Assembly: GCF_004362395.1 (NCBI RefSeq)
Contig: NZ_SNWE01000012.1
Location: forward strand, 1 to 64,000
DNA length: 64,000 bases
Reading direction: 5' to 3'
DNA from: Salegentibacter sp. 24
GTDB taxonomy: Bacteria > Bacteroidota > Bacteroidia > Flavobacteriales > Flavobacteriaceae
Under the pieces are notes generated by a model. That model had not been told where the DNA came from. It made no database searches and saw nothing but the letters and a program-made list of their open reading frames with translations. Made by a program: the position numbers and the translations under genes. Shown in pieces: positions 1 to 8,670 of this stretch (within the stretch, counting starts at the first letter, position 1; each line of letters starts with the position of its first letter).

Positions 1-28
1 ACTTGGATGTGAATTTTCTTCGTGTCAT
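1..28 (-). CDS. IS3-type transposase OrfA, first residues only
   Basis: An ATG at 28-26 on the minus strand opens a frame reading MTRRKFTSK up to the window edge. This matches the usual beginning of IS3-family OrfA, the helix-turn-helix subunit made before the frameshifted OrfAB transposase. It lies about 64 bases inside the putative element terminus, the usual distance. Only nine codons are visible, so the call depends on context. Confidence 0.5.
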
Positions 29-92
29 AATACAGTAAAATTAAGGTTATTTTTGAACTTAACTTACTGTCCTAATTTTTGGGGGATGATCA
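1..92 (-). mobile_element. End of an IS3-family insertion sequence (partial)
   Basis: The minus strand from 92 downward begins TGATCATCCCCC, followed by an AAAATTAGGACAGT stretch. This resembles the terminal inverted repeats of the IS3 subgroup (TGATC..CCC..GGACA). About 50 bases further in, an open frame starts with a peptide typical of IS3 OrfA. The element continues beyond the left window edge, so its size, second end and target duplication cannot be seen. It has inserted into the patatin-like gene, whose reading frame stops on the TGA of the element's first bases. Family assignment rests on the terminus pattern and nine residues only. Confidence 0.65.
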
Positions 93-488
93 AATTGAAA
101 AACCACAACCTAATAAAATGGCTGCGATTCCTCCTGCAGAGGTTCCCGTATACCATGTAAATTTATAATGTTTGGAAAGAACTTCTAATGCACCTACATA
201 AGCTAACCCCTTTATCCCACCGCCTTTCATTATAAGAACAAGTTCATTATAATCTATAGTATCTGGTATGGATTCGCCGGAAATTTTTTGGCAATGCTTG
301 ATTTCAGATAATAAAAGATTATACAATCGATTTGTTAAATGTGGATCATTATATATTTCATCCTTTTCCTCCACCCATTTATGCCCAAAAAAGGTATAAT
401 CTTTACTGCTTTTCCATTGAACTTTTGTATTTTGATGGAATTCAATAACGAGAGATTGAAAAACTTGTATTCTATCTTTCTTAGTCAA
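93..488 (-). pseudogene. Patatin-like phospholipase, C-terminus removed by IS insertion
   Basis: About 132 codons survive. The oxyanion-hole motif GGGIKG is near residue 89 and the nucleophile elbow GTSAG near residue 115, the two hallmarks of patatin-family lipid acyl hydrolases (Ser-Asp dyad). The frame then runs into the IS3 terminus and stops at once, so the half carrying the catalytic Asp is gone and the product should be inactive. The only plausible start is a TTG at 488-486, overlapping the stop of the upstream 125-residue gene by 8 bases, which suggests translational coupling. In-frame stops lie just upstream of it. In defence operons patatins act as membrane-degrading effectors; here that is inference from the gene layout. 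Confidence 0.75.
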
Positions 489-858
489 TGGAGCCTGATA
501 ATTTCTTCTGAATCAAACAATAATACGGAACTATATTCACGTCCTTTATATCTTTCTTCTCTCCCCAAAGTGTAGAGACTTCATCTGGAATTTCTTTATA
601 ATCTTCAAAATCGGAACCTATCTTAACTCCATCGAAATCTAGAATCCTATAAATAATCTTTAAAATTTCGTACTCTTCCATAATCATAAAGGAAGTATTA
701 ATATCCTCAAATGAAAATTGATATCTATCAGAATAAAAATAATCCATAGTTATTGCTCTCTGATTCGGATGTTTAAAGAACCAGTCTAAAATAGCCTCAA
801 AAATTTGAGAATATTCTGGAAACTCTCTAGCTAAATTCTGCAATTTTCTTTCGTACAT
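481..858 (-). CDS. Unknown 125-residue protein, middle gene of patatin operon
   Basis: I do not recognise a family. The protein is acidic, with aromatic-rich helices (residues about 15-60) and a C-terminal part containing a WGEKKD stretch. It starts at an ATG inside the last 32 bases of the upstream 347-residue gene and ends 8 bases into the patatin gene, so all three are probably made from one mRNA by coupled translation. No signal peptide or membrane segment is visible. It may be an adaptor or regulator of the patatin, or a separately encoded N-terminal domain of it; neither can be decided from sequence. Confidence 0.6.
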   Translation of the reverse strand: MYERKLQNLAREFPEYSQIFEAILDWFFKHPNQRAITMDYFYSDRYQFSFEDINTSFMIMEEYEILKIIYRILDFDGVKIGSDFEDYKEIPDEVSTLWGEKKDIKDVNIVPYYCLIQKKLSGSID

Positions 859-1870
859 AATTATACTCCTCTGGACTAATTTTCGAAGTAATTATTATTT
901 CATTAATATCATTTTTTCCAAAAATAACATTTACATCTCTACTTAATGCATCACCGGATCCTTCTTTTAAAAACTGAATTGCTAAACTATTAGCTTTCCC
1001 ATTTGAATTAAGATATGCATCAACAGCCTCTTTTCTTGAAGAATTAGAGAGAAGATCTAACTCATCTTCTCCATTTGTATTTATTGTAGCTTGTCCACTA
1101 TGAGAATCAAGTAGTTTTACTCCAAGCAATTTATAAATATTCCGATTAGAATTCCAATTAACTAAAATTTTATGGATAGTTTGAGATAAGTCTTTTTTAG
1201 TAAAGTCACGCTGAATAAAAACAGCAGGTGCTATTAAATGTTCAAGCTTTCTTCTTGTATCTAAGACACTTGCTGTTGAATCAGAAGAAGTTCTACTTAA
1301 TTTTAATTCTAAAAATTTAGAATCCCATTGCGCCATTAAAATTAACCTAAAAGGTTTTTCCTTATAGACAAGATGTGTGAAACCTGTAGATTCCTCTACC
1401 CATTCATCCTCTCTAACCCGTCTAATTTTTTTATCATATAACTTAACCAACCAAGAGTCCTCTTGCCCCCTATTTGGTGTTCGAAAATCAACCCATTCAA
1501 CTCCACTACTCGGCATATCCATTATTTTAGGGAATTTAGAACGGATATTTTGGGATATGAGCTTATTTGCTATTGCCTCTCCGTCGCTATAATCGGCCTC
1601 ATCAATACCTGAAATTGTACGATATATGTAAATATACTGATCTCCGAATTCCTCTGAATCCTTAACTAAGGATTGTACTTCTGTAATATCAATAATTTTT
1701 TCCTCAACACATCCTAAAAGGCTTTCAACAAGTTCAGGTTTATTTCCACTAAGTTTGATTTTATCTTTGTGGTCTTCCTTATATTTTTTCAAAAGTTCAT
1801 GAATATCCTTAGATAAAACTAATTTAGATTCGAGAATATCAGCATAACTATCCTTTTGTTGTTGGTTCAT
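827..1870 (-). CDS. Unknown 347-residue protein, first gene of patatin operon
   Basis: No family recognised. The sequence is soluble-looking and charged, with a helical N-terminal third (about 1-110), a probably alpha/beta middle (about 120-240) and a polar C-terminal third. It is the promoter-proximal gene of a three-gene overlapping set that ends in a patatin-like phospholipase. Position and the absence of a known enzymatic motif fit a sensor or specificity role for the phospholipase effector, but that is inference. The ATG start at 1870 follows a 217-base AT-rich gap. Base composition is clearly more AT-rich than the core genes to the right. Confidence 0.65.
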   Translation of the reverse strand: MNQQQKDSYADILESKLVLSKDIHELLKKYKEDHKDKIKLSGNKPELVESLLGCVEEKIIDITEVQSLVKDSEEFGDQYIYIYRTISGIDEADYSDGEAIANKLISQNIRSKFPKIMDMPSSGVEWVDFRTPNRGQEDSWLVKLYDKKIRRVREDEWVEESTGFTHLVYKEKPFRLILMAQWDSKFLELKLSRTSSDSTASVLDTRRKLEHLIAPAVFIQRDFTKKDLSQTIHKILVNWNSNRNIYKLLGVKLLDSHSGQATINTNGEDELDLLSNSSRKEAVDAYLNSNGKANSLAIQFLKEGSGDALSRDVNVIFGKNDINEIIITSKISPEEYNYVRKKIAEFS

Positions 1871-2087
1871 ATATTCTAAAGTTAATAAGAATCCTTAAAT
1901 TTTAAGCTATTATTATCTATCAAATATATAAATAAGTTAAACATCAAAGAAACAATACAATTTAAAGCAGATTTTCAGTTATAAAATTAATTAACTTTAT
2001 TAGTCGTACCCAAATAGAAAGAAAAAAAGTCTTACATCTCTGGAACGCTTGATTTTATTGGTGTTCCCACCTATATAATACCCTCTG

Positions 2088-3104
2088 TCATGGTTTGTGT
2101 TTCCTTCTATACATTTCCACAACATCCAAATGCTTATGATGTAATATTAAGTGATTCTCAAGAGAACATTCAATATAGCCAGTTTCTGATTCATCAAAAT
2201 GCTCCGGTAATGGTTTGTATTTTTCCATCAATTCATCATAGAAATTGTCAAGCTTTATAAAATAATCCAGTACATATTCATAGCCTGAGAAATCAATGGT
2301 AAGCTTAATATTATTGATCTTATAAATCACGCAAAGATCTTTACGCCATTCTCTAGGAAACTGAAAATTAATAGTTCCGTTATGATCTTTTCTATTTTCC
2401 AAAAACCAAATTAATTTTTCACGTTCTGAAGTTGTTTGGTGATAAGTAATGAGTGCATCTGCAGCATATTCTGTTTTAGATTTTAAATTATATATATTAT
2501 TGATCTGATTAGTCAGACCGAATGCTTTACTGTATAATTTATAATCAAAACATTCAAATGGTCCTAATTGATCAATGACACTTCTTAAATAATTGAATTT
2601 ATCATACCATTCAATAAGATCATCTAAAAATATTTTAATTTTAAAGTCTGATAAGTCTGATAGCATTGTATTTAAATGCTGCTCTATTAAAGTATATTCA
2701 GTACTTGCCTTAAAAGTTACTTTTTCATCCTTGCAAAAGCTAAATCCTAAATCAATTTTTTTGTCAAGATCTGCGAAATTGTTCAGTTTATTGCAAATAC
2801 AAATATCAGATACGGTTTTATCATCTTTACTTTCAATGAACAAATCTATATAATATCCTGATTTAGAGAGAAATGTTACTCCTTCACAACCTATATTACA
2901 AGAACCACATATTCCAAAGAAAACATCATCAAAAAAATGACAACCATCTTTTCTTGCATTTTTAAACTTCTTTTTTAATTTTTTAAGAAAAAGTGATTTT
3001 GTAACATCCATATAGGAAATATCATCATCGAGAATTTCATCAAGTGTCTTGATATCAAAGTTTTTAATAGCTTGTGTAATTTGATATATTGAATTATTAT
3101 TCAT
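2088..3104 (-). CDS. Unknown 338-residue cysteine-containing protein
   Basis: No family recognised. A cysteine cluster reading CGSCNIGC lies near residues 66-73 with a further CIC near residue 101, which could bind a metal, although no complete zinc-finger pattern is evident. The remainder is acidic, helical and rich in Phe/Tyr/Asp, and the C-terminus carries several histidines. No signal peptide or membrane helix is seen. It stands alone between two multi-gene operons of the same orientation, with gaps of 217 and 325 bases, and its leader contains two overlapping hairpins. Confidence 0.6.
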   Translation of the reverse strand: MNNNSIYQITQAIKNFDIKTLDEILDDDISYMDVTKSLFLKKLKKKFKNARKDGCHFFDDVFFGICGSCNIGCEGVTFLSKSGYYIDLFIESKDDKTVSDICICNKLNNFADLDKKIDLGFSFCKDEKVTFKASTEYTLIEQHLNTMLSDLSDFKIKIFLDDLIEWYDKFNYLRSVIDQLGPFECFDYKLYSKAFGLTNQINNIYNLKSKTEYAADALITYHQTTSEREKLIWFLENRKDHNGTINFQFPREWRKDLCVIYKINNIKLTIDFSGYEYVLDYFIKLDNFYDELMEKYKPLPEHFDESETGYIECSLENHLILHHKHLDVVEMYRRKHKP

Positions 3105-3429
3105 TCTCTATTCTTCTTCTCACGGTTCCTGTAAAGGAACAATTCCTTTAGCAAAAGCCAGCTAGTCCCTAAAATTTATACCCCTCCCAAATTTAATAAT
3201 CCGATTACCGAAAGCTTTAAAATGCCCCTAATAAATAGTTCTGCCGACTATTCAATCAAAATAATTCTTTTTTGCCAATGATTTTCTTTCAAAAAATGGT
3301 ATAAGAAGCCAGAATGATTTCACATCTTTTTAAAGGGAGATTAATTTATCTTTTCTTGATTTGATTTGGATAGGTTGGAAATATTGAATCATTCGTGTAA
3401 TTCAGATTTCTTGATTATTATCAATTATT
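3105..3429. other. Intergenic stretch, AT-rich, with two overlapping hairpins
   Basis: No gene is visible in either strand. Close to the start of the leftward 338-residue gene two inverted repeats overlap: GTTCCT/AGGAAC (3125-3130 with 3135-3140) and TAAAGGAA/TTCCTTTA (3132-3139 with 3143-3150). They share bases 3135-3139 and so cannot form together. The rest is plain AT-rich sequence that should contain the promoter of the 338-residue gene and the 3' end of the four-gene operon transcript; I see no convincing terminator. Confidence 0.5.
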
Positions 3430-4980
3430 TTATTCAAAAATTTTTAATGCCCTTTCTGCATTTTTCTTCAACTTTCCGCTTTTAGTTTCATATTCATCTA
3501 TTTCTTTTAAGCAGGAAATAACCAAATCTTGCGTTATTAGATTTTCTTTAGTTTCTTTTGACTTTATAGTAGCCACAATTTTATTCAAAAATGTCTTTCC
3601 TCCAATGTTTTTTTTGAAATCTTGAAAGGTGAAACCATAATTGGCTTCCTGCTCCTTTGCTATATCTATCTCGTTATCTTTTGGTTCGGTAAATAACTCT
3701 AAAGGAAGACTTGCTGACTCTGCTTTATTATTCTCTTTTGACTCAACTATTGTTTTTTCGTCATATTTATCTTTTTCAACTGAAAGCTTGATGTCCATTG
3801 TCTCTTCCTTTTCTATTTTATTACTGCTTTGATTTGGAATTAAATTATCATCTTTTATCGTTTCATCACATTCAGTATTAGTTTTTTCTGTTTTAGGCTC
3901 CCCAAACACTTGATGGTCCATGACTTTTGGATTCCATTCTAAGTCTAAATTCTTATGAGTTTTTAGTAAGGCACTTTTTGAAAAAGATTGAATTGATTTT
4001 GAAATGGTTTGTATTGAAAAAGTATACCCTAACATAAATAGAACTTTTGACGCTGCATCGGAATCGTTTTGTTTCAATTCAAGAATATCCTTCTTTGGAG
4101 CTGATATATCATAATTGTTTTTTTCAATTTCTTTCTTTAGATAGTAAAAAAAACTAAAAAGTAAGAAAGCATTATCATATTTTCCATTTTCGGATAGAGT
4201 TCTTGTAAGATCATCAAATTTTGATTTAGCATCTTCACTAAACTCAATTTTATCTTTTATAAAATTGATGGCCTCAAATAATGTTTTACTATTAATTGCA
4301 GTTTTCTCATTATTCACAAAGCTATAAAAAGTGCTTCTTGTAATCTGATCAACCTCCTTATTTAGCTTCTTCAAGCCCACACACGCAGATTTTATTATTG
4401 CTTCAATATTTCCTTCAGGAATAAAGCTCGGAGTAACATTGAAATCAATTAGATGTGCTAGCGTAGAATCATTTTCACTCACTTCAATATTGTTTAATTG
4501 AAATAATGTGGCTGTTTTGAAATCATTTATAAATTCTTCATTAGGAAAAGAAAGATCATAGATTGAGCAAAGTTTTCGACTAGCTCGAATTCGTAATAAG
4601 TGATTTCGATTATCTTGAAAGGACCTGAAAAGTTTTGAATCTAAAGGGCCTAAAATATTAAAATTAGTATTCAACTTTGATGATAGTAATCTTGCCCCCA
4701 TTTCCGTTAAGGGAATAATTGATAAGATTCCGTTGAACTCAATTACTGGAGCATTATCATATGAAACTAACATAGGGTCATATTCCATTAAGATTACTTC
4801 GTGATCTTGCTCAAAAATGGGAAGCGATTTCTGCAAAAGTGATATCTTCTGTTCTTCTCCTAAATTTTTAAAATCGTTATAAGAGAAATTGATTATTCTT
4901 TCTGGAGATATCCTTGTAGAATCATAATTAATCAAATAATTTAATTCTGAACGTTGTAAGACGATAGTTATATTTTTCAT
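3430..4980 (-). CDS. Unknown 516-residue protein, last gene of the AlkB-Hsp70-helicase operon
   Basis: No family recognised. Residues about 1-330 look like a folded helical domain with an N-terminal alpha/beta start; about 345-440 is a low-complexity, strongly charged Lys/Glu/Asn/Ser linker; about 445-516 is a short basic helical domain ending in ERALKIFE. There is no signal peptide, membrane segment or obvious catalytic motif. The ATG lies 11 bases after the stop of the SF1 helicase, so it is almost certainly cotranscribed and is a candidate partner, nuclease-like or specificity subunit. Its AT content is extreme even for this island. Confidence 0.65.
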   Translation of the reverse strand: MKNITIVLQRSELNYLINYDSTRISPERIINFSYNDFKNLGEEQKISLLQKSLPIFEQDHEVILMEYDPMLVSYDNAPVIEFNGILSIIPLTEMGARLLSSKLNTNFNILGPLDSKLFRSFQDNRNHLLRIRASRKLCSIYDLSFPNEEFINDFKTATLFQLNNIEVSENDSTLAHLIDFNVTPSFIPEGNIEAIIKSACVGLKKLNKEVDQITRSTFYSFVNNEKTAINSKTLFEAINFIKDKIEFSEDAKSKFDDLTRTLSENGKYDNAFLLFSFFYYLKKEIEKNNYDISAPKKDILELKQNDSDAASKVLFMLGYTFSIQTISKSIQSFSKSALLKTHKNLDLEWNPKVMDHQVFGEPKTEKTNTECDETIKDDNLIPNQSSNKIEKEETMDIKLSVEKDKYDEKTIVESKENNKAESASLPLELFTEPKDNEIDIAKEQEANYGFTFQDFKKNIGGKTFLNKIVATIKSKETKENLITQDLVISCLKEIDEYETKSGKLKKNAERALKIFE

Positions 4981-4991
4981 CTATATATTAT

Positions 4992-6167
4992 TTAAAAAAC
5001 GACCTCGTCGTTATCATTTTTTGATTCATTTATTTGTCTAGCAGGAGTGCTTTTAAGAAAACGACTATATCCTGAGTACATTTTACCTGTGAATGTTATT
5101 AGCAAGTCTCTTTTAGCCCTAGACAAAGCTACCAGGATCAACGCATCTTCATTATCAGAACTTCCCAAATCAGCTTGAATATTGGGTAGTGCAACGGCAT
5201 CAAAGTCCAACCCTTTGGAAGAATGGTAGGTCATTATTACAATTTTGTTCTGACTATCTGCTTGCTCAAGTGAACCAATTTTGCTACCAACATACATCAA
5301 AGGAATGCCTTGATTACTTAAATGACTGTTCATAGCTGCAAAATCTTTACTATCTACATCATATTCGGGGTAAACTCCGTTTGACCATTTTTTCTTTCCT
5401 TCAAGTTCTAAAATAGTATCCACATAATTTATAATATCTTTTTTCATAAAAAACAAAACTGCATTAACTTCACCAGGTCTATCCTTATTAATTTGTTTAA
5501 GTTCGTGCCAAGAAAACTCTATCTCCTCGCGATAGTTCTCAGCTTTGAATAATCTAATTTCGGAATCCTCTCGACCTATGTGTACCATATCTGCAAAGAG
5601 ATTCTTATAAACATTTCTCAGTACGCCAATAATCGTTCTAGTCAAACGATATATAGTTGTAGTTGTTTTTTGCTCCGGATCTAATTGTGCTACAATTTCT
5701 TCTTTTGTTGCAGGCCTCTCATTAAAATTAGGTACAGAAGAATAAATTGATTGTGCTGCATCCCCAGCAATTATTAATTGATTGCTTCCAGCTTTCATTC
5801 TTTCTAAAAGGATCGTTGGGATATCTTGTATCTCGTCACAGAAAATAGCATCAAATTTTTCACCTCTAAAAAGACGTCCATTAACGTCATATATAGTTAC
5901 TACAGGAATTGTAGTATTTCTTAAAGCTGGAATCTGCCTTAAACCAGATGACAGTAAATCAATCAAAGCGTGAGTAAACACTACAACTACAACTTTTGCC
6001 TGCGGATTGCGAATTATATAATCGGTCAATGCGTGTAAGAGTACTATTGATTTACCCGACCCTGCGTGACCCTGTATCCAAACAGGTTGGCCATTTATAT
6101 CTTGTAAGTCATCAATTATTTCTCTCTGCTCAGGACCAAGCCTGGCTTCTTCGATCATCCACTTCAT
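4992..6167 (-). CDS. Compact superfamily 1 (UvrD/Rep-like) DNA helicase
   Basis: Visible motifs in order: a Q-like LGPEQREI (10-17), Walker A GHAGSGKS (33-40), Walker B FCDEIQDI (109-116), motif III IIAGDAAQSIY (132-142), motif V with HSSKGLDFD (315-323) and motif VI VALSRAKRDLLI (346-357). These define an ATP-driven SF1 helicase, but at 391 residues it lacks most of the 1B/2B insertions of UvrD or Rep (about 700 residues), as in small helicases of defence operons. The gene starts 38 bases inside the 3' end of the Hsp70-like gene and is followed after 11 bases by the 516-residue gene. It probably unwinds or translocates on nucleic acid for this module. Confidence 0.85.
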   Translation of the reverse strand: MKWMIEEARLGPEQREIIDDLQDINGQPVWIQGHAGSGKSIVLLHALTDYIIRNPQAKVVVVVFTHALIDLLSSGLRQIPALRNTTIPVVTIYDVNGRLFRGEKFDAIFCDEIQDIPTILLERMKAGSNQLIIAGDAAQSIYSSVPNFNERPATKEEIVAQLDPEQKTTTTIYRLTRTIIGVLRNVYKNLFADMVHIGREDSEIRLFKAENYREEIEFSWHELKQINKDRPGEVNAVLFFMKKDIINYVDTILELEGKKKWSNGVYPEYDVDSKDFAAMNSHLSNQGIPLMYVGSKIGSLEQADSQNKIVIMTYHSSKGLDFDAVALPNIQADLGSSDNEDALILVALSRAKRDLLITFTGKMYSGYSRFLKSTPARQINESKNDNDEVVF

Positions 6168-8670
6168 ATTGTTTTTTCTTTTTAATTAAGGGTTTTAGTC
6201 TAATAATTGAGGAATCAGTGACTAGATCACACACAACTCTTGATTCTTGATTTATTTTCAGAATAATTTTTATTGCATTATAATATTCCTTCCAGTTAAA
6301 GTAGATGCTTTCATTTGTGATTTCAGAATAAAGTTCTGTTGAATTTAGGTCATCATCAACGTTTAGCTCGTATTCTAAACTAGGAAGTACTTCCCCCTTT
6401 CTAAAGACCGGTTTTTGCTTTCCATCCTCAACAATATGAATATTTCCATTCAGCACAGATTCAATAATCTGTTTGCCAAAAGCATTAGATACAAATGATT
6501 GTATTGCATTTCCAACACCCACCTGCTCCTGACTATTATTTGGCATAATTATCTTTGAAACATCAAAATAGGTAGCGCATAAGGATCTTAAATAAGGATT
6601 CTTAGCTCCACCACCAGATATTATAATATAATCAAGATCACTGTTTTTTAACTCAGCACTTAAAAGTGTTTTCTCAATATTGTCCCTAAATCCTTTAAAC
6701 TTTTCGCTCCCATTAAAGTAATCTTCCATTATCTCATTAAACTCGGAATAAGCCAATTGAAGATAACCACCGTTTTCATAAGCTGAAATTTGGCAATTCT
6801 TGTATTGTTCAGAATAAGCTAGTTTAGGTAAAGTATAATCTACTTTAGCATCTGCCAAAAACGATCTACAAAATTGAAGTTTTATTTCTTCGCAATCTTT
6901 TAAAACAAAATCGTCATTTATTGTAATTTGATTATCTTTTTCATAAAGTCTATTGGCAATCAGTTTATTAATTAAATTACCTCCTATGTTTTTATTTCTA
7001 TAGATAGATAGTGTTTCTGCCAGAACGTTATCAGAATCCTTTGTTAACCTGATAGCACAACAATCAACAGTACCGGCTCCAACATCAATAACCAGAATAT
7101 TTAGATCTTTTTCTAGGTCTAAAGCTAAATTTTCTTGGTAAATAGTTCCAAGCAATGATGATACTGGCTCCTCTACAAAGGAAAATGTTCCTTGCTCAAA
7201 TCCAGCATTGATAATGTAACTTTCCAGTAATTCCTTCTCTTTTAATCCATAATTTCCGGGAGTGCTAAAGGAAAATCGCTTCTCTAAAGGCAATCCTTTT
7301 TTGATTACAAGCCTGTCAATCTCGCTTTTCAATCTTTTAAAGAAAACAATAAGGGCATCTGCACCGTTATTAATTTGTAAAGATGGATGGTTAAATAATC
7401 TAGATTCGGGAAATATTTGATCATTTAGATTCAGTATATTCTCTTTAAACCCATACCATCCATCTTGTCCGAAAGTAAATTGATGCCTTCTCTCTTGAGC
7501 ATATTTGCCCAGTAAAAACTGTTTTCCGACGATACCCATTATTGATGGAACTATTGTACTACTAGATTTTGATCCCAAATGATCTTTTTGATCAATTTCC
7601 AGCAGTTCCACTTTAAGAGAACCATCTTGAACGAAAGCAATAGAACATACAGAGCTAGAGGTTCCAAAATCTACTCCAATAAATGAGCGGTCGGTTAGAT
7701 TTTGTGCTATTCCGTTTATTTTTCTTAATGGATGGTAGATGGCATTAATGCCAATGCGTTCGATTTTTTCTTCTTCTTTTTGTAAGCAGTTCTTGCTTAA
7801 TAACGAAAAATCGTATTTCAGATTTTTACGAGGTATCAGACCATCAGTGTAGTTTAGTAAATTATCTCTAACAATTTGAGAAGGTCTATGATTAATAGAA
7901 GTCATAGCAGAAGGGCTTCTATTTTCTGATGTTGTTGCTTTTTTTAAGTTTCGAAAATGGCTTTCTAATAACTGTTCTAAATGAGCGATTTTTGATCTTA
8001 CACTTGTGGTTAAGTCTACCATCAACAGCGAAGAAAAGTCCGGTAACATTCTAAAAATATCAAGAACATTTTCTTCTAAAACTGCATAATCTGTTCTAGC
8101 TATCTCATTAATGCAATTTTGGATTACAACGATATCCGATTTCTTAAAAAGGTAAGCATTTGAATGTATGGAATTTCTATCTACTAGATCAAATTGGTGA
8201 CTATTCCATTTTACAGATATATCTTTATAACGATTCAGCTCCGGGAGTAAAAACCCAATTAAGGCTGAATGGCTATAATCCCAAGTTCTGGAGTTTAAGT
8301 CTAAAATTTCAATGGATATGTTTTTTATATTAGGACAGTATTCAAGAATATATTTTATAGTTCCGTAAGCTTCAGATCCTGGTCCTCCACCAATAAACAA
8401 AGCAGTAAAATCTGTCTTAGATTTCATTATTTGTAATTCCTGCTCTAATAATATTTTAAATATGAGCTGGTAATAATGTGGTAAATAAGTTATTAAGTAT
8501 GCACTTTGAATATTCTGTAGCGCATAATTCACATAAACAGGTGGCGGTTTTCGATAAGAAGCTCGTAATTGCTTTACATCAGTTTTAAGTGATTGCAAAT
8601 AAGCTTTTATTTCTAAAGGCTCATCATTTAAATCATTTATGGCTTCAACAATTTGATCGTAAACACTCAT
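6130..8670 (-). CDS. Chimeric SAM-methyltransferase-like and Hsp70/actin-fold ATPase
   Basis: Two modules are readable in this 846-residue protein. Residues about 85-260 resemble a class I SAM-dependent methyltransferase: glycine-rich motif I FIGGGPGSEA (near 91), an acidic strand end IEILDLN (near 120), and a VVIQNCINEI strand reminiscent of Rsm22-like enzymes. From about 328 it is an Hsp70/actin-fold ATPase: phosphate-1 loop GVDFGTSSS (near 330), phosphate-2 VIDVGAGTVDC (near 525) and adenosine motif IISGGGAKN (near 680). The last 150 residues lack a recognisable Hsp70 lid. The ATG overlaps the dioxygenase stop (ATGA). Whether the first domain truly methylates anything is unproven. I know no characterised protein with this arrangement. 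Confidence 0.8.
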   Translation of the reverse strand: MSVYDQIVEAINDLNDEPLEIKAYLQSLKTDVKQLRASYRKPPPVYVNYALQNIQSAYLITYLPHYYQLIFKILLEQELQIMKSKTDFTALFIGGGPGSEAYGTIKYILEYCPNIKNISIEILDLNSRTWDYSHSALIGFLLPELNRYKDISVKWNSHQFDLVDRNSIHSNAYLFKKSDIVVIQNCINEIARTDYAVLEENVLDIFRMLPDFSSLLMVDLTTSVRSKIAHLEQLLESHFRNLKKATTSENRSPSAMTSINHRPSQIVRDNLLNYTDGLIPRKNLKYDFSLLSKNCLQKEEEKIERIGINAIYHPLRKINGIAQNLTDRSFIGVDFGTSSSVCSIAFVQDGSLKVELLEIDQKDHLGSKSSSTIVPSIMGIVGKQFLLGKYAQERRHQFTFGQDGWYGFKENILNLNDQIFPESRLFNHPSLQINNGADALIVFFKRLKSEIDRLVIKKGLPLEKRFSFSTPGNYGLKEKELLESYIINAGFEQGTFSFVEEPVSSLLGTIYQENLALDLEKDLNILVIDVGAGTVDCCAIRLTKDSDNVLAETLSIYRNKNIGGNLINKLIANRLYEKDNQITINDDFVLKDCEEIKLQFCRSFLADAKVDYTLPKLAYSEQYKNCQISAYENGGYLQLAYSEFNEIMEDYFNGSEKFKGFRDNIEKTLLSAELKNSDLDYIIISGGGAKNPYLRSLCATYFDVSKIIMPNNSQEQVGVGNAIQSFVSNAFGKQIIESVLNGNIHIVEDGKQKPVFRKGEVLPSLEYELNVDDDLNSTELYSEITNESIYFNWKEYYNAIKIILKINQESRVVCDLVTDSSIIRLKPLIKKKKQYEVDDRRSQAWS

